Assembly: GCF_003259365.1 (NCBI RefSeq)
Contig: NZ_QLLY01000002.1
Span: 372,001-436,000, forward strand
DNA from: Streptomyces sp. PsTaAH-137
GTDB lineage: Bacteria; Actinomycetota; Actinomycetes; Streptomycetales; Streptomycetaceae
DNA length: 64,000 nt
Reading direction: 5' to 3'
Part shown: positions 15,564 through 24,750 of the stretch, piece after piece
Layout: each line of letters begins with the position of its first letter
Numbering within the stretch: the first letter of the stretch is position 1
The notes under the pieces: generated by a model
What the model was told of the DNA's origin: nothing
The model's database searches: none
Seen by the model: only the letters and a program-made list of their open reading frames with translations
Translations under genes and position numbers: made by a program

Positions 15564-17174
15564 ATGCGCAACATTCCGCGATCCCCCCAGCCCTCCCGGG
15601 TCACCCGCCGTACTCTCCTCGGCGCGTCGATCGCCGTGGCCGGTACGGGAGTTCTGGCCGGCTGCTCCGGATCCGGCCAGGACTCCGGGCACGGCAACCA
15701 CGGCGCCCCGCCCGAGGGCTACGTCGACCCGGCCGGCCCCGAGGTCGCCGCGGCCGAGCGGCGGCGCGGCTCCGGCGGCCAGGTCCGCGAGGTCTCGCTC
15801 ACGGCCGCCGCGACCCGGCTCGACCTGGGCGGCCGGACCGTCAGGTCGTGGTCGTACGGGGGTGAACTGCCCGGCAAGGAGGTGCGGGTGACCGCGGGCG
15901 ACACCCTCGCCCTCACCCTCGCCAACCATCTCCCGCAGCCCACGTCCCTGCACTGGCACGGCCTGGCCCTGCGCAACGACATGGACGGCGTCCCCGGCGT
16001 CACCCAGCGACCGGTCGCGCCGGACGCCGCGTTCACGTACCGCTTCAAGGTGTCGCACCCGGGCACGTACTGGTTCCACCCGCACTCGGGCACCCAGCAG
16101 GACCGCGGCCTGTACGCGCCGCTGATCGTCGACGACCCCGAGGAGCCGCTCTCGTACGACAAGGAGTGGGTGGTCGTCCTCGACGACTGGGTCGACGGCG
16201 TGGACGGCTCGACGCCGGACGCCGTCCTGGAGGAGCTGCGCAAGGGCATGAGCCCGGGCGGCCACTCCGGGCACGACATGCCGGGGATGAGCGGCATGTC
16301 GATGACGTCCGGGTCGGCCGCCTCCCCCGGCCCCTCAAGCCCGTCCCGGATGATGATGGGCGCGACCAGCGAGCTGCTCGGCGGTGACGCGGGCGACGTG
16401 GCCTACCCGTACTACCTCGTCAACGGCCGTACGGCGAAGGCTCCTTCGTCCTTCCGGGCCCGTCCCGGCGACCGCATCAGGATCCGGTTCGTCAACGCGG
16501 GCGGCGACACGGCCTTCCGGGTCGCGCTCGGCGGCCACGAGATGACGGTCACGCACACGGACGGCTACCCGGTCCGGCACGCGACGACGGACGCGCTGCT
16601 GCTCGGCATGGGCGAGCGCTACGACGTGCTGGTCACGGCGGGCGACGGCGTCTTCCCGCTGACGGCGCTCGCGGAGGGCAAGAAGGCCACGGCGCTCGCG
16701 GTGCTGCGCACGGGCGGCGGCGCGGCACCCGCCGCGTCCGTCCGCCCGAAGGAGCTGGAGGGACGCCTGCTCACGGCCGACAAGCTGAGGGCGGCGGACG
16801 ACGTGGCGCTGTCCGGGCGCGAGCCGGACCGCACGCTGAGGTTCCAGTTGACGGGCGGGATGGCCGCGTACGACTGGGCGTTCGACAAGAAGCCGTACGC
16901 GGCGGACCAGCGGCACCCGGTGCGCGCGGGCGAAAGGGTCCGCCTGGTCTTCGCCAACTCCACCTCGATGTGGCACCCGATCCATCTGCACGGCCACACG
17001 TTCTCCCTGGCGAACGTGGCGGGCGGCCCGCGCAAGGACACCGCGATCGTGCTGCCGAACGGGACGCTGACGGTGGACCTCGACGCCGACAACCCGGGGT
17101 TGTGGATGCTGCACTGCCACAACGTCTACCACTCGGAGGCCGGGATGATGACGGTCCTGGGCTACCGGAGCTGA
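15564..17174 (+). CDS. multicopper oxidase, Tat-exported lipoprotein
   Basis: A 536-aa three-cupredoxin-domain oxidase. The signal has VTRRTLLGAS (twin arginine) and a lipobox LAGC with Cys34. All four copper-binding motifs are present: H130-W-H132-G, H172-P-H174, H471-P-I-H474-L-H476, and H517-C518-H519 with His523 and Met528 as further type 1 ligands. A methionine/histidine-rich insert (about 234-265) resembles the copper-sensing loop of CueO-type cuprous oxidases. It likely oxidises Cu(I) or phenolics outside the membrane. GAGGTG at 15548-15553 supports the ATG at 15564. It follows the histidine-rich DUF6153 gene. Confidence 0.95.
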   Translation: MRNIPRSPQPSRVTRRTLLGASIAVAGTGVLAGCSGSGQDSGHGNHGAPPEGYVDPAGPEVAAAERRRGSGGQVREVSLTAAATRLDLGGRTVRSWSYGGELPGKEVRVTAGDTLALTLANHLPQPTSLHWHGLALRNDMDGVPGVTQRPVAPDAAFTYRFKVSHPGTYWFHPHSGTQQDRGLYAPLIVDDPEEPLSYDKEWVVVLDDWVDGVDGSTPDAVLEELRKGMSPGGHSGHDMPGMSGMSMTSGSAASPGPSSPSRMMMGATSELLGGDAGDVAYPYYLVNGRTAKAPSSFRARPGDRIRIRFVNAGGDTAFRVALGGHEMTVTHTDGYPVRHATTDALLLGMGERYDVLVTAGDGVFPLTALAEGKKATALAVLRTGGGAAPAASVRPKELEGRLLTADKLRAADDVALSGREPDRTLRFQLTGGMAAYDWAFDKKPYAADQRHPVRAGERVRLVFANSTSMWHPIHLHGHTFSLANVAGGPRKDTAIVLPNGTLTVDLDADNPGLWMLHCHNVYHSEAGMMTVLGYRS

Positions 17175-17202
17175 CCCGCGCGCGGCCGGGGCGGGGTCCG
17201 CG

Positions 17203-18426
17203 TCAACCGCGTACGGACTCCGCCTCGGCCGCCGGGGCGGCACTGCCCGCCACCAGGCGTCCGGCCACGTGGGCGGGCTCCCGGCGCCGGTCGACCGCGA
17301 AGGCGATCCCGGCCACGGCGAGGCCGAGGACGGCGAGGGCCGCGCCCGCGAGCGCCGGGGAGGTCACGCCGAAGCCCGCGGCCAGGGCCAGGCCGCCGAT
17401 CCAGGCGCCGCCCGCGTTGGCCAGGTTGAAGGCGCCCTGGTTGGCCGAGGAGGCCAGGGAGGGCGCCGACGCGGCCTTCTCCATGACCATCAGCTGGAGC
17501 GGGGAGCCGGTCACGAACGCCGTCAGGCCGAGGAGCAGCACGCCCAGCGGGGCGCTCCACTCGGTGCGCATCAGGAGCGGGAAGAACGCGAGGACCACGC
17601 CGAGGGAGGTGAGCCCGCCGAAGAGCGTGGCGCGCAGCGAGTGGTCCGCGAGGCGGCCGCCGAGCAGGTTGCCGATGGTGGCGCCGACGCCGAACAGGGC
17701 GAGGAGCAGCGTCACGCTGGAGTCCGCGAAGCCGGCGGCGTCGGTGAGCATCGGCGTGATGTAGCTGTACGCGGCGAAGAGCGCGCCGAATCCGGCGACC
17801 GTGGTGCCGAGTGCCAGCCAGACCGGCAGCGACTTCAGGGCCCGCAGTTCGCCGCGGATGCCGGCGCTCGCGCCGTGCCCGTGGTCGGCGGGGACGAGCG
17901 CGGCCAGCGTCGCGATGGCGGCCAGGCCGATCGCGCTGACCGCGAGGAACGTGGCGCGCCAGCCGAGCTGCTGCCCCATGGCGGTGGCGACGGGCACGCC
18001 GATGACGTTGGCGACGGTCAGGCCGAGGAACATCAGGGAGACCGAGCGGGCCTTGCGTTCGGGAGCCACCAGCGAGGTGGCGACGACCGCGCCGACGCCG
18101 AAGAACGCACCGTGCGGCAGGCCGCTGACGAAGCGGGCGGCCATCAGCCAGTGGTAGTCGGGGGCGGCGGCCGACACGGCGTTGCCCGCGACGAACAGCA
18201 CCATCAGGCCGATCAGGACCCGGCGGCGCGGCATCCGCGCGGTGACCGCGGCGAGCAGCGGGGCGCCGATGACGACGCCGAGCGCGTACGCGGAGACGAG
18301 GTGTCCGGCGGTGGGGATGGAGAGGTGCAGGTCGTCGGCGACGTTGGGCAGCAGGCCCATCATCACGAACTCGGTCGTGCCGATGCCGAAGGCGCCCACG
18401 GCGAGCGCGAGCAGGGCGAGGGGCAT
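17203..18426 (-). CDS. MFS transporter, DHA1 (AraJ/YdhP-like) family
   Basis: A 407-aa, twelve-segment major facilitator. The first helix starts right at the N-terminus (LALLALAVGAFGIGTTEFVM), with the GTTEFVMMGLLP signature of the DHA1 sugar-efflux/arabinose-efflux group. The inter-helix motif A region is TARMPRRRVLIGLMVL. It probably exports a drug or sugar-like metabolite by proton antiport; the substrate is unknown. Its 3' end faces the multicopper oxidase with a 28-bp gap. No dedicated regulator is adjacent. Confidence 0.9.
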   Translation of the reverse strand: MPLALLALAVGAFGIGTTEFVMMGLLPNVADDLHLSIPTAGHLVSAYALGVVIGAPLLAAVTARMPRRRVLIGLMVLFVAGNAVSAAAPDYHWLMAARFVSGLPHGAFFGVGAVVATSLVAPERKARSVSLMFLGLTVANVIGVPVATAMGQQLGWRATFLAVSAIGLAAIATLAALVPADHGHGASAGIRGELRALKSLPVWLALGTTVAGFGALFAAYSYITPMLTDAAGFADSSVTLLLALFGVGATIGNLLGGRLADHSLRATLFGGLTSLGVVLAFFPLLMRTEWSAPLGVLLLGLTAFVTGSPLQLMVMEKAASAPSLASSANQGAFNLANAGGAWIGGLALAAGFGVTSPALAGAALAVLGLAVAGIAFAVDRRREPAHVAGRLVAGSAAPAAEAESVRG

Positions 18427-18600
18427 GAAGATCTTCCCGGAGTGCTGGAGTGAGCGGAGTGGCGGTGTGAGCGCGGTGAGCCCAAGGAGAGCGACTCATA
18501 AGTTTACTCGCGGAACAAAGCCTGGCGCATCCAGTATTCCGGCAGGTTAAAGCCGTGTGTACGCGACGGTGCGGGGAGACGGACGGGGGCGCGACCTACG

Positions 18601-19620
18601 TCACATCTGCACGCGCGCGGCGATCGGAAGGTGATCGCTGCCCGTCTGCGGCAGGGTCCACGACGACACCGGCTCGACGCCCTTGACCATGATCTGGTCG
18701 ATCCGCGCCATCGGGAACGCGGCGGGCCAGCTGAACCCGAAGCCGCTGCCCGCTGCGCCCTGCGTGGAGCGCATCTGGGCGGTGACGGGGCTCAGGGCGC
18801 GGTCGTTCATCGTGCCGTTGAGGTCGCCGAGCAGGATGACCTTGCCGAGCGGCTCGTGGGCGATGGCCTCGCCGAGGGCGTCGGCGCTCTTGTCGCGCTC
18901 GCTGGCGGTGAACCCGGAGTCGAGCTTGACCCGGACCGACGGCATGTGGGCGACGTACACGGCGACCTTGCCCTCGGGCGTCGCGACCGTGGTGCGCAGC
19001 GCGCGCGTCCAGCCCAGCTTGATGTCGACCGGCGAGGTGGCGGAGAGCGGGTACTTGCTCCACAGCCCGACGGTGCCCTCGACCGCGTGGTACGGGTACG
19101 TCGACGCGAGCGCCTTCTCGTACGTCGCCACGTCGTCGCTCGCCAGCTCCTCCAGCGCGAGGACCTCGGCGCCCGAAGCGGCGACGTCCTTGGCCGTGCC
19201 GGTCGGGTCGGGGTTGTCCGCGTTCACGTTGTGCGTGGCGACCGTGAGGTCGCCGCCGCTCTTCTGCTTGTCGGTGAGCAGCCCGCCGAAGACGCTGAAC
19301 CACACGATCATCGGGACCAGCACCGCGATCACCGCGGTCGCCGACTTCCGTACGAGGGCGAGGACCAGCAGCACCGGGACGAACAGGCCCAGCCACGGCA
19401 GGAAGGTCTCGGTCAGCGAGCCGAGGTTGCCGATGGTGTTGGGGATCTGCGCGTGGAAGAGCATGACCAGGGCGACCAGCACCGCGAGGACAGCCAGCAC
19501 GATGCCGCGCCGCCAGTAGCCGCGGTCGCGGCGCAGCCGCTCACCGAAGCGCCGCAGCCGGGCACCCGGCCCCTGTCGCCCCGAACCCTCGGCGTCTCCG
19601 CCGTCGTACGCCTGCGCCAT
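18601..19620 (-). CDS. membrane-anchored endonuclease/exonuclease/phosphatase family protein
   Basis: A 339-aa protein with three hydrophobic segments (about residues 39-57, 66-90 and 92-115) followed by an EEP catalytic domain facing outward. EEP motifs are THNVNADN (metal/Asn), LEELASDD (Glu metal ligand), LGDLNGTMND (Asp/Asn) and the final TGSDHLPIAARV (Asp-His pair). The fold covers DNases, sphingomyelinases and phosphatases; topology suggests an extracytoplasmic nuclease or phosphodiesterase. It is transcribed alone. The substrate is unknown. Confidence 0.88.
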   Translation of the reverse strand: MAQAYDGGDAEGSGRQGPGARLRRFGERLRRDRGYWRRGIVLAVLAVLVALVMLFHAQIPNTIGNLGSLTETFLPWLGLFVPVLLVLALVRKSATAVIAVLVPMIVWFSVFGGLLTDKQKSGGDLTVATHNVNADNPDPTGTAKDVAASGAEVLALEELASDDVATYEKALASTYPYHAVEGTVGLWSKYPLSATSPVDIKLGWTRALRTTVATPEGKVAVYVAHMPSVRVKLDSGFTASERDKSADALGEAIAHEPLGKVILLGDLNGTMNDRALSPVTAQMRSTQGAAGSGFGFSWPAAFPMARIDQIMVKGVEPVSSWTLPQTGSDHLPIAARVQM

Positions 19621-19854
19621 GCCTTCGTCGCCCTCACTGCCTGCCGTGCCCGCCGTTCTCGCCCGTCCGACCCTAGGCGATGCGCGGCGGCTTTCCGTCC
19701 CGTCACACCCTCCAGGGGGTGGTTCGGTGACGTCCGTACTGCCACGAGGACGAGCAAGGCGGCGCGCGAAGTTCCACTCGTGGAGGTTTGTGACGTTCTC
19801 TGTGACGAAACCCGCACATTCACCGGCTCCGTTCGAACCACGCGCCGCACGCGC

Positions 19855-20547
19855 TCAGTTCTCCGCCTTCAGTCCCGCGAGCACGGTATCGACGATGCGT
19901 TCGGAGAGGTCGTCGGCCAGCGGCGCGTCGGACCGCATCATGGTGCGCAGCAGCATCGGCCCGGTGAACAGGTCGCCGGACAGCTCGATGTCGATCCCGG
20001 CGGGGAGTTCACCGTGGGCGACGCCGCGCCGCAGCACGTCGTACAGGAGGTTGCGCCGGGGTTCCACAACGACCGAGTGGTACGCGTCCCAGAGCTTCGG
20101 CAGGGTTTTCATCTGCGCGATGACGTTGTGCAGCAGGGCCGAGGTGCGCAGGTTGAGGCCGCGCCGGCGCATGTGCTCCAGGAGCCGGATCAGGTCGTCG
20201 CGGAGCGAGGTGCCGGGCAGCTCGGGGTCGGGCTCCTCGATGGAGGCGACCACGTCGACGAAGAGTTCCTCCTTGCCGGACCAGCGCCGGTAGATGGTGG
20301 CCTTGCCGACACCGGCGGTGCGGGCGATGCGCTCGATGGAGAGCTCGGCGAGCGGCACGCCCTCCTCCAGGAGGCGGACGACGCCCTCGACGATGGCCAG
20401 TTCGACGGCCTCGCTGCGCGGGCGGCCGCGGGCGGGCGCCGCGGTGTCCGGGACCCGGGAGGCGGGCAGCGGTCGCCGGCCCGCCCGTCCCGCGCCCCGC
20501 CCCGTATCGACGCCCTCCATGCTTCCCACGGCTTCCACCTCGCGCAT
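19855..20547 (-). CDS. TetR family regulator of adjacent MFS exporter
   Basis: A 230-aa repressor with a long disordered N-terminus (1-40), then a TetR helix-turn-helix (about 55-95; recognition helix in AGVGKATIYRRW) and an all-helical ligand-binding domain. It lies 26 bp after the MFS exporter in the same direction, so it is co-transcribed, and probably represses that operon at the ATACG...CGTAT palindrome at 22194. An internal ATG at 20520 could be the true start. The ligand is probably a toxic compound exported by the partner. Confidence 0.9.
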   Translation of the reverse strand: MREVEAVGSMEGVDTGRGAGRAGRRPLPASRVPDTAAPARGRPRSEAVELAIVEGVVRLLEEGVPLAELSIERIARTAGVGKATIYRRWSGKEELFVDVVASIEEPDPELPGTSLRDDLIRLLEHMRRRGLNLRTSALLHNVIAQMKTLPKLWDAYHSVVVEPRRNLLYDVLRRGVAHGELPAGIDIELSGDLFTGPMLLRTMMRSDAPLADDLSERIVDTVLAGLKAEN

Positions 20548-20573
20548 CGTCCGTCCCGCTCCGAGCGATTGTC

Positions 20574-22169
20574 TCAGCCGCCCGTGCCGACCTTCTCCTG
20601 CTCGTCGCTGCGGGCGGTGGGCGCGGCGGGCGTCCGGCCGGGCAGGAAGATGACGGTGACCACGGCGCTCAGCAGCGCGATGGCCGCGCCCCAGAGGGCG
20701 GTGACGTGCATGGCGTGCAGGAACGAGTCGTTGGCCGCGCCGACCAGGCTCTGCGCGCGCGGCCCGATCTTCTCGGCGACGCCGAGGGTGGCCTCGATGG
20801 AGGCGCCCGCGGTGTCGCGCACCCCGGCCGGGAGCAGCCCCAGCTTGTCCTCTATGCCGTTGCGGTACGTGGTCGAGAGCACGGAGCCGAGGACCGCGAT
20901 GCCGAGCGCGCCGCCGACCTGCCGGAAGGTGTTGCTCAGCGCGGACGCGGAGCCCGCCTTCTCGCGCGGCAGCGCCTGCATGATGACGACGCTGGTCGGC
21001 GTCATCACGTGCGCCATGCCGGTGCCCATGAGGAAGAAGATGACTTCCAGGAGCCAGATCGGGGTGTCGGCGTCGAGGATCGTGAACGCCGCGAGCATTC
21101 CGCCGAGCAGCACGAGGCCGCCCGTGGTGGTGGCCTTCACCCCGATCCTGTCGACGACGAGCCGGGCCCGCGGCGCGAAGATCAGCTGGGCCACGGCGAG
21201 CGGCAGCATCAGGGCGCCGGTCTGCAGCGGCGAGTACCCGCGCACGCTCTGCGTGTAGAAGACCGAGAAGAACGTGACGCCCATCAGCGCGAAGAAGACC
21301 AGCGCGATCGCGGCGATGGCGGCCGAGAAGACCTTGTTCTTGAAGTAGTCGATGTCGATCGACGGGTGGTCACTGCGCTTCTCGTAGAGGACGAACGCGG
21401 CGAGGACGACGAGGCCCGCGACGATCGTGGCGATGACCTTGGGGCCGGTGAAGTCGCCCTCGTCGCCGCCCTTGATGATCCCGTAGACCAGCAGCACCAG
21501 GCCGACGATGGACAGCACGACGCCGACCAGGTCGATCCGGCCCGGCTTGGGGTCCTTGGAGTCGGGCACGAGCGCGATCATCAGGATCACGGCGAGGATC
21601 ACGATCGGCACGTTCACCAGGAAGACCGAGCCCCACCAGAAGTGGTCGAGCAGCAGTCCGCCGGTGATCGGCCCGATGGCGATGGCGAGGCCGACGCCGC
21701 CGGCCCAGATGCCGATGGCCTTCGGCTGCTCCTCGCGCTCGAAGACGTTCATCAGCACGGCGAGCGTGGCCGGCATCACGAAGGCGGCGCCGAGGCCCAT
21801 CGCCGCGCGGAACGCGATGAGCTGGGCCGGTGTGCCGGACTCGGCGGCGAGCGCGGAGCCGATGCCGAACACCACGAGTCCGCCGATGAGGACCTTCTTG
21901 CGGCCGAGGCGGTCGCCGAGGAGTCCGGCGGTGAACAGCAGCCCCGCGAAGACGAGGGTGTACGCGTTGATCGCCCACTCGAGCTCGCTCTGCGTGGCGC
22001 CGAGGCCGGTGGGCGCGGGGGTCGAGATCGTCTTGATCGCGACGTTCAGGATGGAGTTGTCGAGGACGACGATCAGCAGGCTCAGCATGAGCACGCCGAG
22101 GATCGCCCAGCGACGGCGATGCACGGCCTCCGGTATCCGGGGAGCCGCGGGAGCGGCAGGAGTGGTCAT
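20574..22169 (-). CDS. MFS multidrug exporter, DHA2 (14-segment) family
   Basis: A 531-aa drug/H+ antiporter of the EmrB/QacA type with 14 predicted membrane segments. Typical motifs are [10 protein letters not shown] in segment 1 (motif D-like), [13 protein letters not shown] (motif A) and [10 protein letters not shown] (motif C). It would expel hydrophobic or cationic toxins or a native metabolite. The chosen ATG at 22169 gives a short cytoplasmic N-terminus; frames upstream of it run through the promoter. It is followed by its likely repressor. A TetR-type palindrome lies 25 bp upstream of the start. Confidence 0.92.
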   Translation of the reverse strand: MTTPAAPAAPRIPEAVHRRRWAILGVLMLSLLIVVLDNSILNVAIKTISTPAPTGLGATQSELEWAINAYTLVFAGLLFTAGLLGDRLGRKKVLIGGLVVFGIGSALAAESGTPAQLIAFRAAMGLGAAFVMPATLAVLMNVFEREEQPKAIGIWAGGVGLAIAIGPITGGLLLDHFWWGSVFLVNVPIVILAVILMIALVPDSKDPKPGRIDLVGVVLSIVGLVLLVYGIIKGGDEGDFTGPKVIATIVAGLVVLAAFVLYEKRSDHPSIDIDYFKNKVFSAAIAAIALVFFALMGVTFFSVFYTQSVRGYSPLQTGALMLPLAVAQLIFAPRARLVVDRIGVKATTTGGLVLLGGMLAAFTILDADTPIWLLEVIFFLMGTGMAHVMTPTSVVIMQALPREKAGSASALSNTFRQVGGALGIAVLGSVLSTTYRNGIEDKLGLLPAGVRDTAGASIEATLGVAEKIGPRAQSLVGAANDSFLHAMHVTALWGAAIALLSAVVTVIFLPGRTPAAPTARSDEQEKVGTGG

Positions 22170-22193
22170 GTGTACGACCCTAGACTCATTTCG

Positions 22194-22212
22194 ATACGGG
22201 ACCGTCTCGTAT
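22194..22212. promoter_or_regulatory. TetR-type operator of MFS exporter
   Basis: ATACGGGACCGTCTCGTAT is a 19-bp palindrome with 8 of 9 paired positions around a single central base. It lies 25-43 bp before the exporter start. The half site GTCTCGTA also occurs in the operators at 41657-41741, but the spacing there differs. Confidence 0.7.
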
Positions 22213-22374
22213 TGAAAGTATTGAGAACATCCGGGCGAATCCCTTACCCGGGCTTTACGCGGAGGAGGGGACTTGCGGCCTCTGGCGCCGGAGCGGCACC
22301 GGGTGCCACCATGGAGGTGATCCGGGGACGCCGTCAGGGCGCCTCGAGACGACGGAATTGAAGGAGCGGTTGCG

Positions 22375-23256
22375 ATGACGCAACACACGCCACTCCAGGC
22401 TGCCCAGAAGCAGTCCTCCGACAGCAGCAACCCCAAGGCGCTGTACGGAGGCACCAGCAGCCGGCGCATCACGGTGCGCGACATCTCGCTCGCCAAGGAG
22501 CGCGGCGAGAAGTGGCCGATGCTGACCGCGTACGACGCGATGACGGCCTCGGTCTTCGACGAGTCGGGCATCCCGGTGATGCTGGTCGGCGACTCGGCGG
22601 GCAACTGTCACCTCGGCTACGACACCACGGTCCCGGTGACCCTGGACCAGATGATCATGCTCTCGGCGGCCGTCGTACGCGGCACGTCGCGCGCGATGAT
22701 CGTGGGCGACCTGCCGTTCGGCTCCTACCAGGAGAGCCCGACGCAGGCGCTGCGGTCGGCGATGCGGCTGGTGAAGGAGGCCGGGGTCGGGGCCGTCAAG
22801 CTGGAGGGCGGCGAGCGCTCGCACGCCCAGATCAAGCTCCTCACCGAGGCCGGGATCCCGGTCATGGCGCACATCGGACTCACCCCGCAGTCGGTCAACA
22901 CGCAGGGGTACCGCGTGCAGGGCCGCGGCGAGGAGGCGGCGCAGCAGCTACTGCGGGACGCGAAGGCGGTGCAGGACGCGGGCGCGTTCGCGGTCGTCCT
23001 CGAACTCGTCCCGGCGGAGCTGGCGGCCGAGGTCACGCGCATCCTGCACATTCCCACGGTCGGCATCGGCGCCGGGCCGGAGACGGACGCGCAGGTTCTG
23101 GTCTGGACGGACGCGCTCGGGCTCACCGGGGGCAAGATGCCGCGGTTCGTGAAGACGTACGCCAATCTGCGCTCCGTGATGTCGGACGCGGCGAAGGCGT
23201 TTGCGGAGGATGTCGTCGGCGGAACGTTCCCTCAGGAGGAGCACTCCGTCCACTGA
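22375..23256 (+). CDS. panB: 3-methyl-2-oxobutanoate hydroxymethyltransferase (ketopantoate hydroxymethyltransferase)
   Basis: A 293-aa TIM-barrel enzyme that transfers a hydroxymethyl group from methylene-tetrahydrofolate to 2-oxoisovalerate, the first committed step to pantothenate and coenzyme A. Signatures are [20 protein letters not shown] (Mg2+ ligand Asp), [21 protein letters not shown] and [11 protein letters not shown] with the catalytic Glu. The first 30 residues are an actinobacterial extension compared with the about 264-aa E. coli enzyme. AAGGAG lies 8-13 bp before the ATG. It is monocistronic, with its own hairpin terminator. Confidence 0.97.
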   Translation: MTQHTPLQAAQKQSSDSSNPKALYGGTSSRRITVRDISLAKERGEKWPMLTAYDAMTASVFDESGIPVMLVGDSAGNCHLGYDTTVPVTLDQMIMLSAAVVRGTSRAMIVGDLPFGSYQESPTQALRSAMRLVKEAGVGAVKLEGGERSHAQIKLLTEAGIPVMAHIGLTPQSVNTQGYRVQGRGEEAAQQLLRDAKAVQDAGAFAVVLELVPAELAAEVTRILHIPTVGIGAGPETDAQVLVWTDALGLTGGKMPRFVKTYANLRSVMSDAAKAFAEDVVGGTFPQEEHSVH

Positions 23257-23291
23257 CCCCGCCCCTTTGAGCCATAGCGGCACCAACGCGG

Positions 23292-23331
23292 CCCGCCGAT
23301 CTTCCCCCGTCGGCGGGTCGCGGCCGTTTTT
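23292..23331 (+). terminator. panB terminator
   Basis: CCCGCCGA (23292-23299) pairs with TCGGCGGG (23310-23317), and a TTTTT run follows at 23327. This is a near-classic intrinsic terminator 35 bp after panB. Confidence 0.75.
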
Positions 23332-23385
23332 GTGGCGGGTGTTCGGCGCGGGGACGCTTGCCGCGCGGGCGTTCGGCGCGGCCTT

Positions 23386-23616
23386 CGGCCTGCGCACCGG
23401 TCGGTACCCACCCGCAGCCACCCGTGCGAGTCCGTTGCCGGCTGCGGGTTTTTTGTGGGGGTTCCCGCCGTCGGCGGCTTCCTGTGACTGGGCAGCAACT
23501 CCTCCGGGTGACCACCCGCAGCCGCCGACGGCGAGTACCCCCACGAGAAAACCGGCACCCGACAACGGATCCGCACGGGTGGCTGCGGGTGGGTATCGAT
23601 GGCCCGGCCGCAGGCC
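23386..23616. repeat. long imperfect inverted repeat, about 93-bp arms
   Basis: The arm 23386-23478 is complementary, at about 80% by eye, to 23521-23616, with a 42-nt loop. Matching blocks include TACCCACCCGCAGCCACCCG (left) against CGGGTGGCTGCGGGTGGGTA (right), and GCCGTCGGCGGC at the loop side. It is separate from the panB terminator. No gene overlaps it. Confidence 0.85.
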
Positions 23617-23660
23617 GGGGCGCAGGCCACGGCGTTGGTTCGCGAAGTGTCGGCGACATA

Positions 23661-23699
23661 TCGGTGGCTGTCGGTGGGATGTCGGTGGATTGTCGGTGG
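23661..23699 (+). promoter_or_regulatory. heptamer direct repeats upstream of exporter operon
   Basis: TCGGTGG occurs at 23661, 23671, 23682 and 23693, a period of 10, 11 and 11 bp. Heptamer repeats with 4-bp gaps are the known binding pattern of SARP/OmpR-type winged-helix activators. The exporter start codon is only 20 bp beyond the last repeat. A SARP-like regulator is encoded just downstream of this operon. Confidence 0.6.
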
Positions 23700-23718
23700 G
23701 GGGTGACACCTTGAGGGC

Positions 23719-24750
23719 ATGACGCGAAACGACAAGACCCCAGAAGGCGGCCTCCAGGCCCGCCCGGTGGCCGTGTCCGTACGGGGACTGGTCAAGCACT
23801 ACGGCGAGACCAAGGCCCTGGACGGCGTGGACCTGGATGTGCACGAGGGCACCGTGATGGGTGTCCTCGGGCCGAACGGCGCCGGCAAGACCACCCTCGT
23901 ACGCTGCCTGTCCACCCTCATCACCCCGGACTCCGGGACGGCCGTGGTCGCCGGGTACGACGCGGTGCGCCAGCCCCGGCAGCTGCGCCGTGTGATCGGC
24001 CTCACCGGCCAGTACGCCTCGGTCGACGAGAAGCTCTCCGGCCGCGAGAACCTGTACATGATCGGGCGCCTGCTCGACCTGTCCAAGAAGGAGTCGCGGG
24101 CCCGGGCCGACAGCCTGCTGGAGCGCTTCTCCCTGACCGACGCCGCCACCCGCCCCGCGAAGACCTACTCCGGCGGTATGCGCCGCCGCCTCGACCTCGC
24201 GGCGTCGATGATCGGCCGCCCGCACGTCCTGTACCTGGACGAGCCGACGACCGGCCTCGACCCCCGTACGCGTAACGAGGTGTGGGACGAGGTCAAGAGC
24301 ATGGTCCGCGAGGGCGTCACCGTCCTGCTGACCACCCAGTACATGGAGGAGGCCGAGCAGCTGGCCTCCGAGCTGACCGTCATCGACCGCGGCAAGGTCA
24401 TCGCCGAGGGCGGCATCGAGCAGCTGAAGGCGAAGGTCGGCGGCCGCACCCTGCGCATCCGCCCGGCGGACCCGCTGGAGCTGCGCCCGCTGGCGAACGC
24501 CCTGGACGACCTGGGCATCACCGGTATCGCGACCACGACCGTGGACGCCGAGTCCGGCACCGTCCTGGTCCCGATCCTCAGCGACGAGCAGCTGACGGCC
24601 GTCGTCGGCGCGGTCACCGCGCGCGGCATCACCATCGGCTCGATCGCCACCGAACTGCCCAGCCTGGACGAGGTGTTCCTCTCCATCACCGGCCAGAAGG
24701 CCTCCGCCCCGCAGGACGCCCGGCCCGAACTCGCGGAGGTCGCCGTATGA
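23719..24750 (+). CDS. ABC transporter ATP-binding protein, DrrA-like
   Basis: A 343-aa ATPase of the daunorubicin-resistance (DrrA) family. Walker A is GPNGAGKTT (residues 51-59), the signature is TYSGGMRRRLDLA and Walker B is VLYLDEPTTGLDPRTR. The C-terminal 80 residues are the DrrA-type extension ending LDEVFLSITG, which is needed for assembly with the permease. It energises export of a hydrophobic compound or drug. It overlaps the permease gene by 4 bases (ATGA). The heptamer repeats upstream suggest SARP control. The GAGGG ribosome site is very close to the ATG, so leaderless translation is possible. Confidence 0.95.
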   Translation: MTRNDKTPEGGLQARPVAVSVRGLVKHYGETKALDGVDLDVHEGTVMGVLGPNGAGKTTLVRCLSTLITPDSGTAVVAGYDAVRQPRQLRRVIGLTGQYASVDEKLSGRENLYMIGRLLDLSKKESRARADSLLERFSLTDAATRPAKTYSGGMRRRLDLAASMIGRPHVLYLDEPTTGLDPRTRNEVWDEVKSMVREGVTVLLTTQYMEEAEQLASELTVIDRGKVIAEGGIEQLKAKVGGRTLRIRPADPLELRPLANALDDLGITGIATTTVDAESGTVLVPILSDEQLTAVVGAVTARGITIGSIATELPSLDEVFLSITGQKASAPQDARPELAEVAV

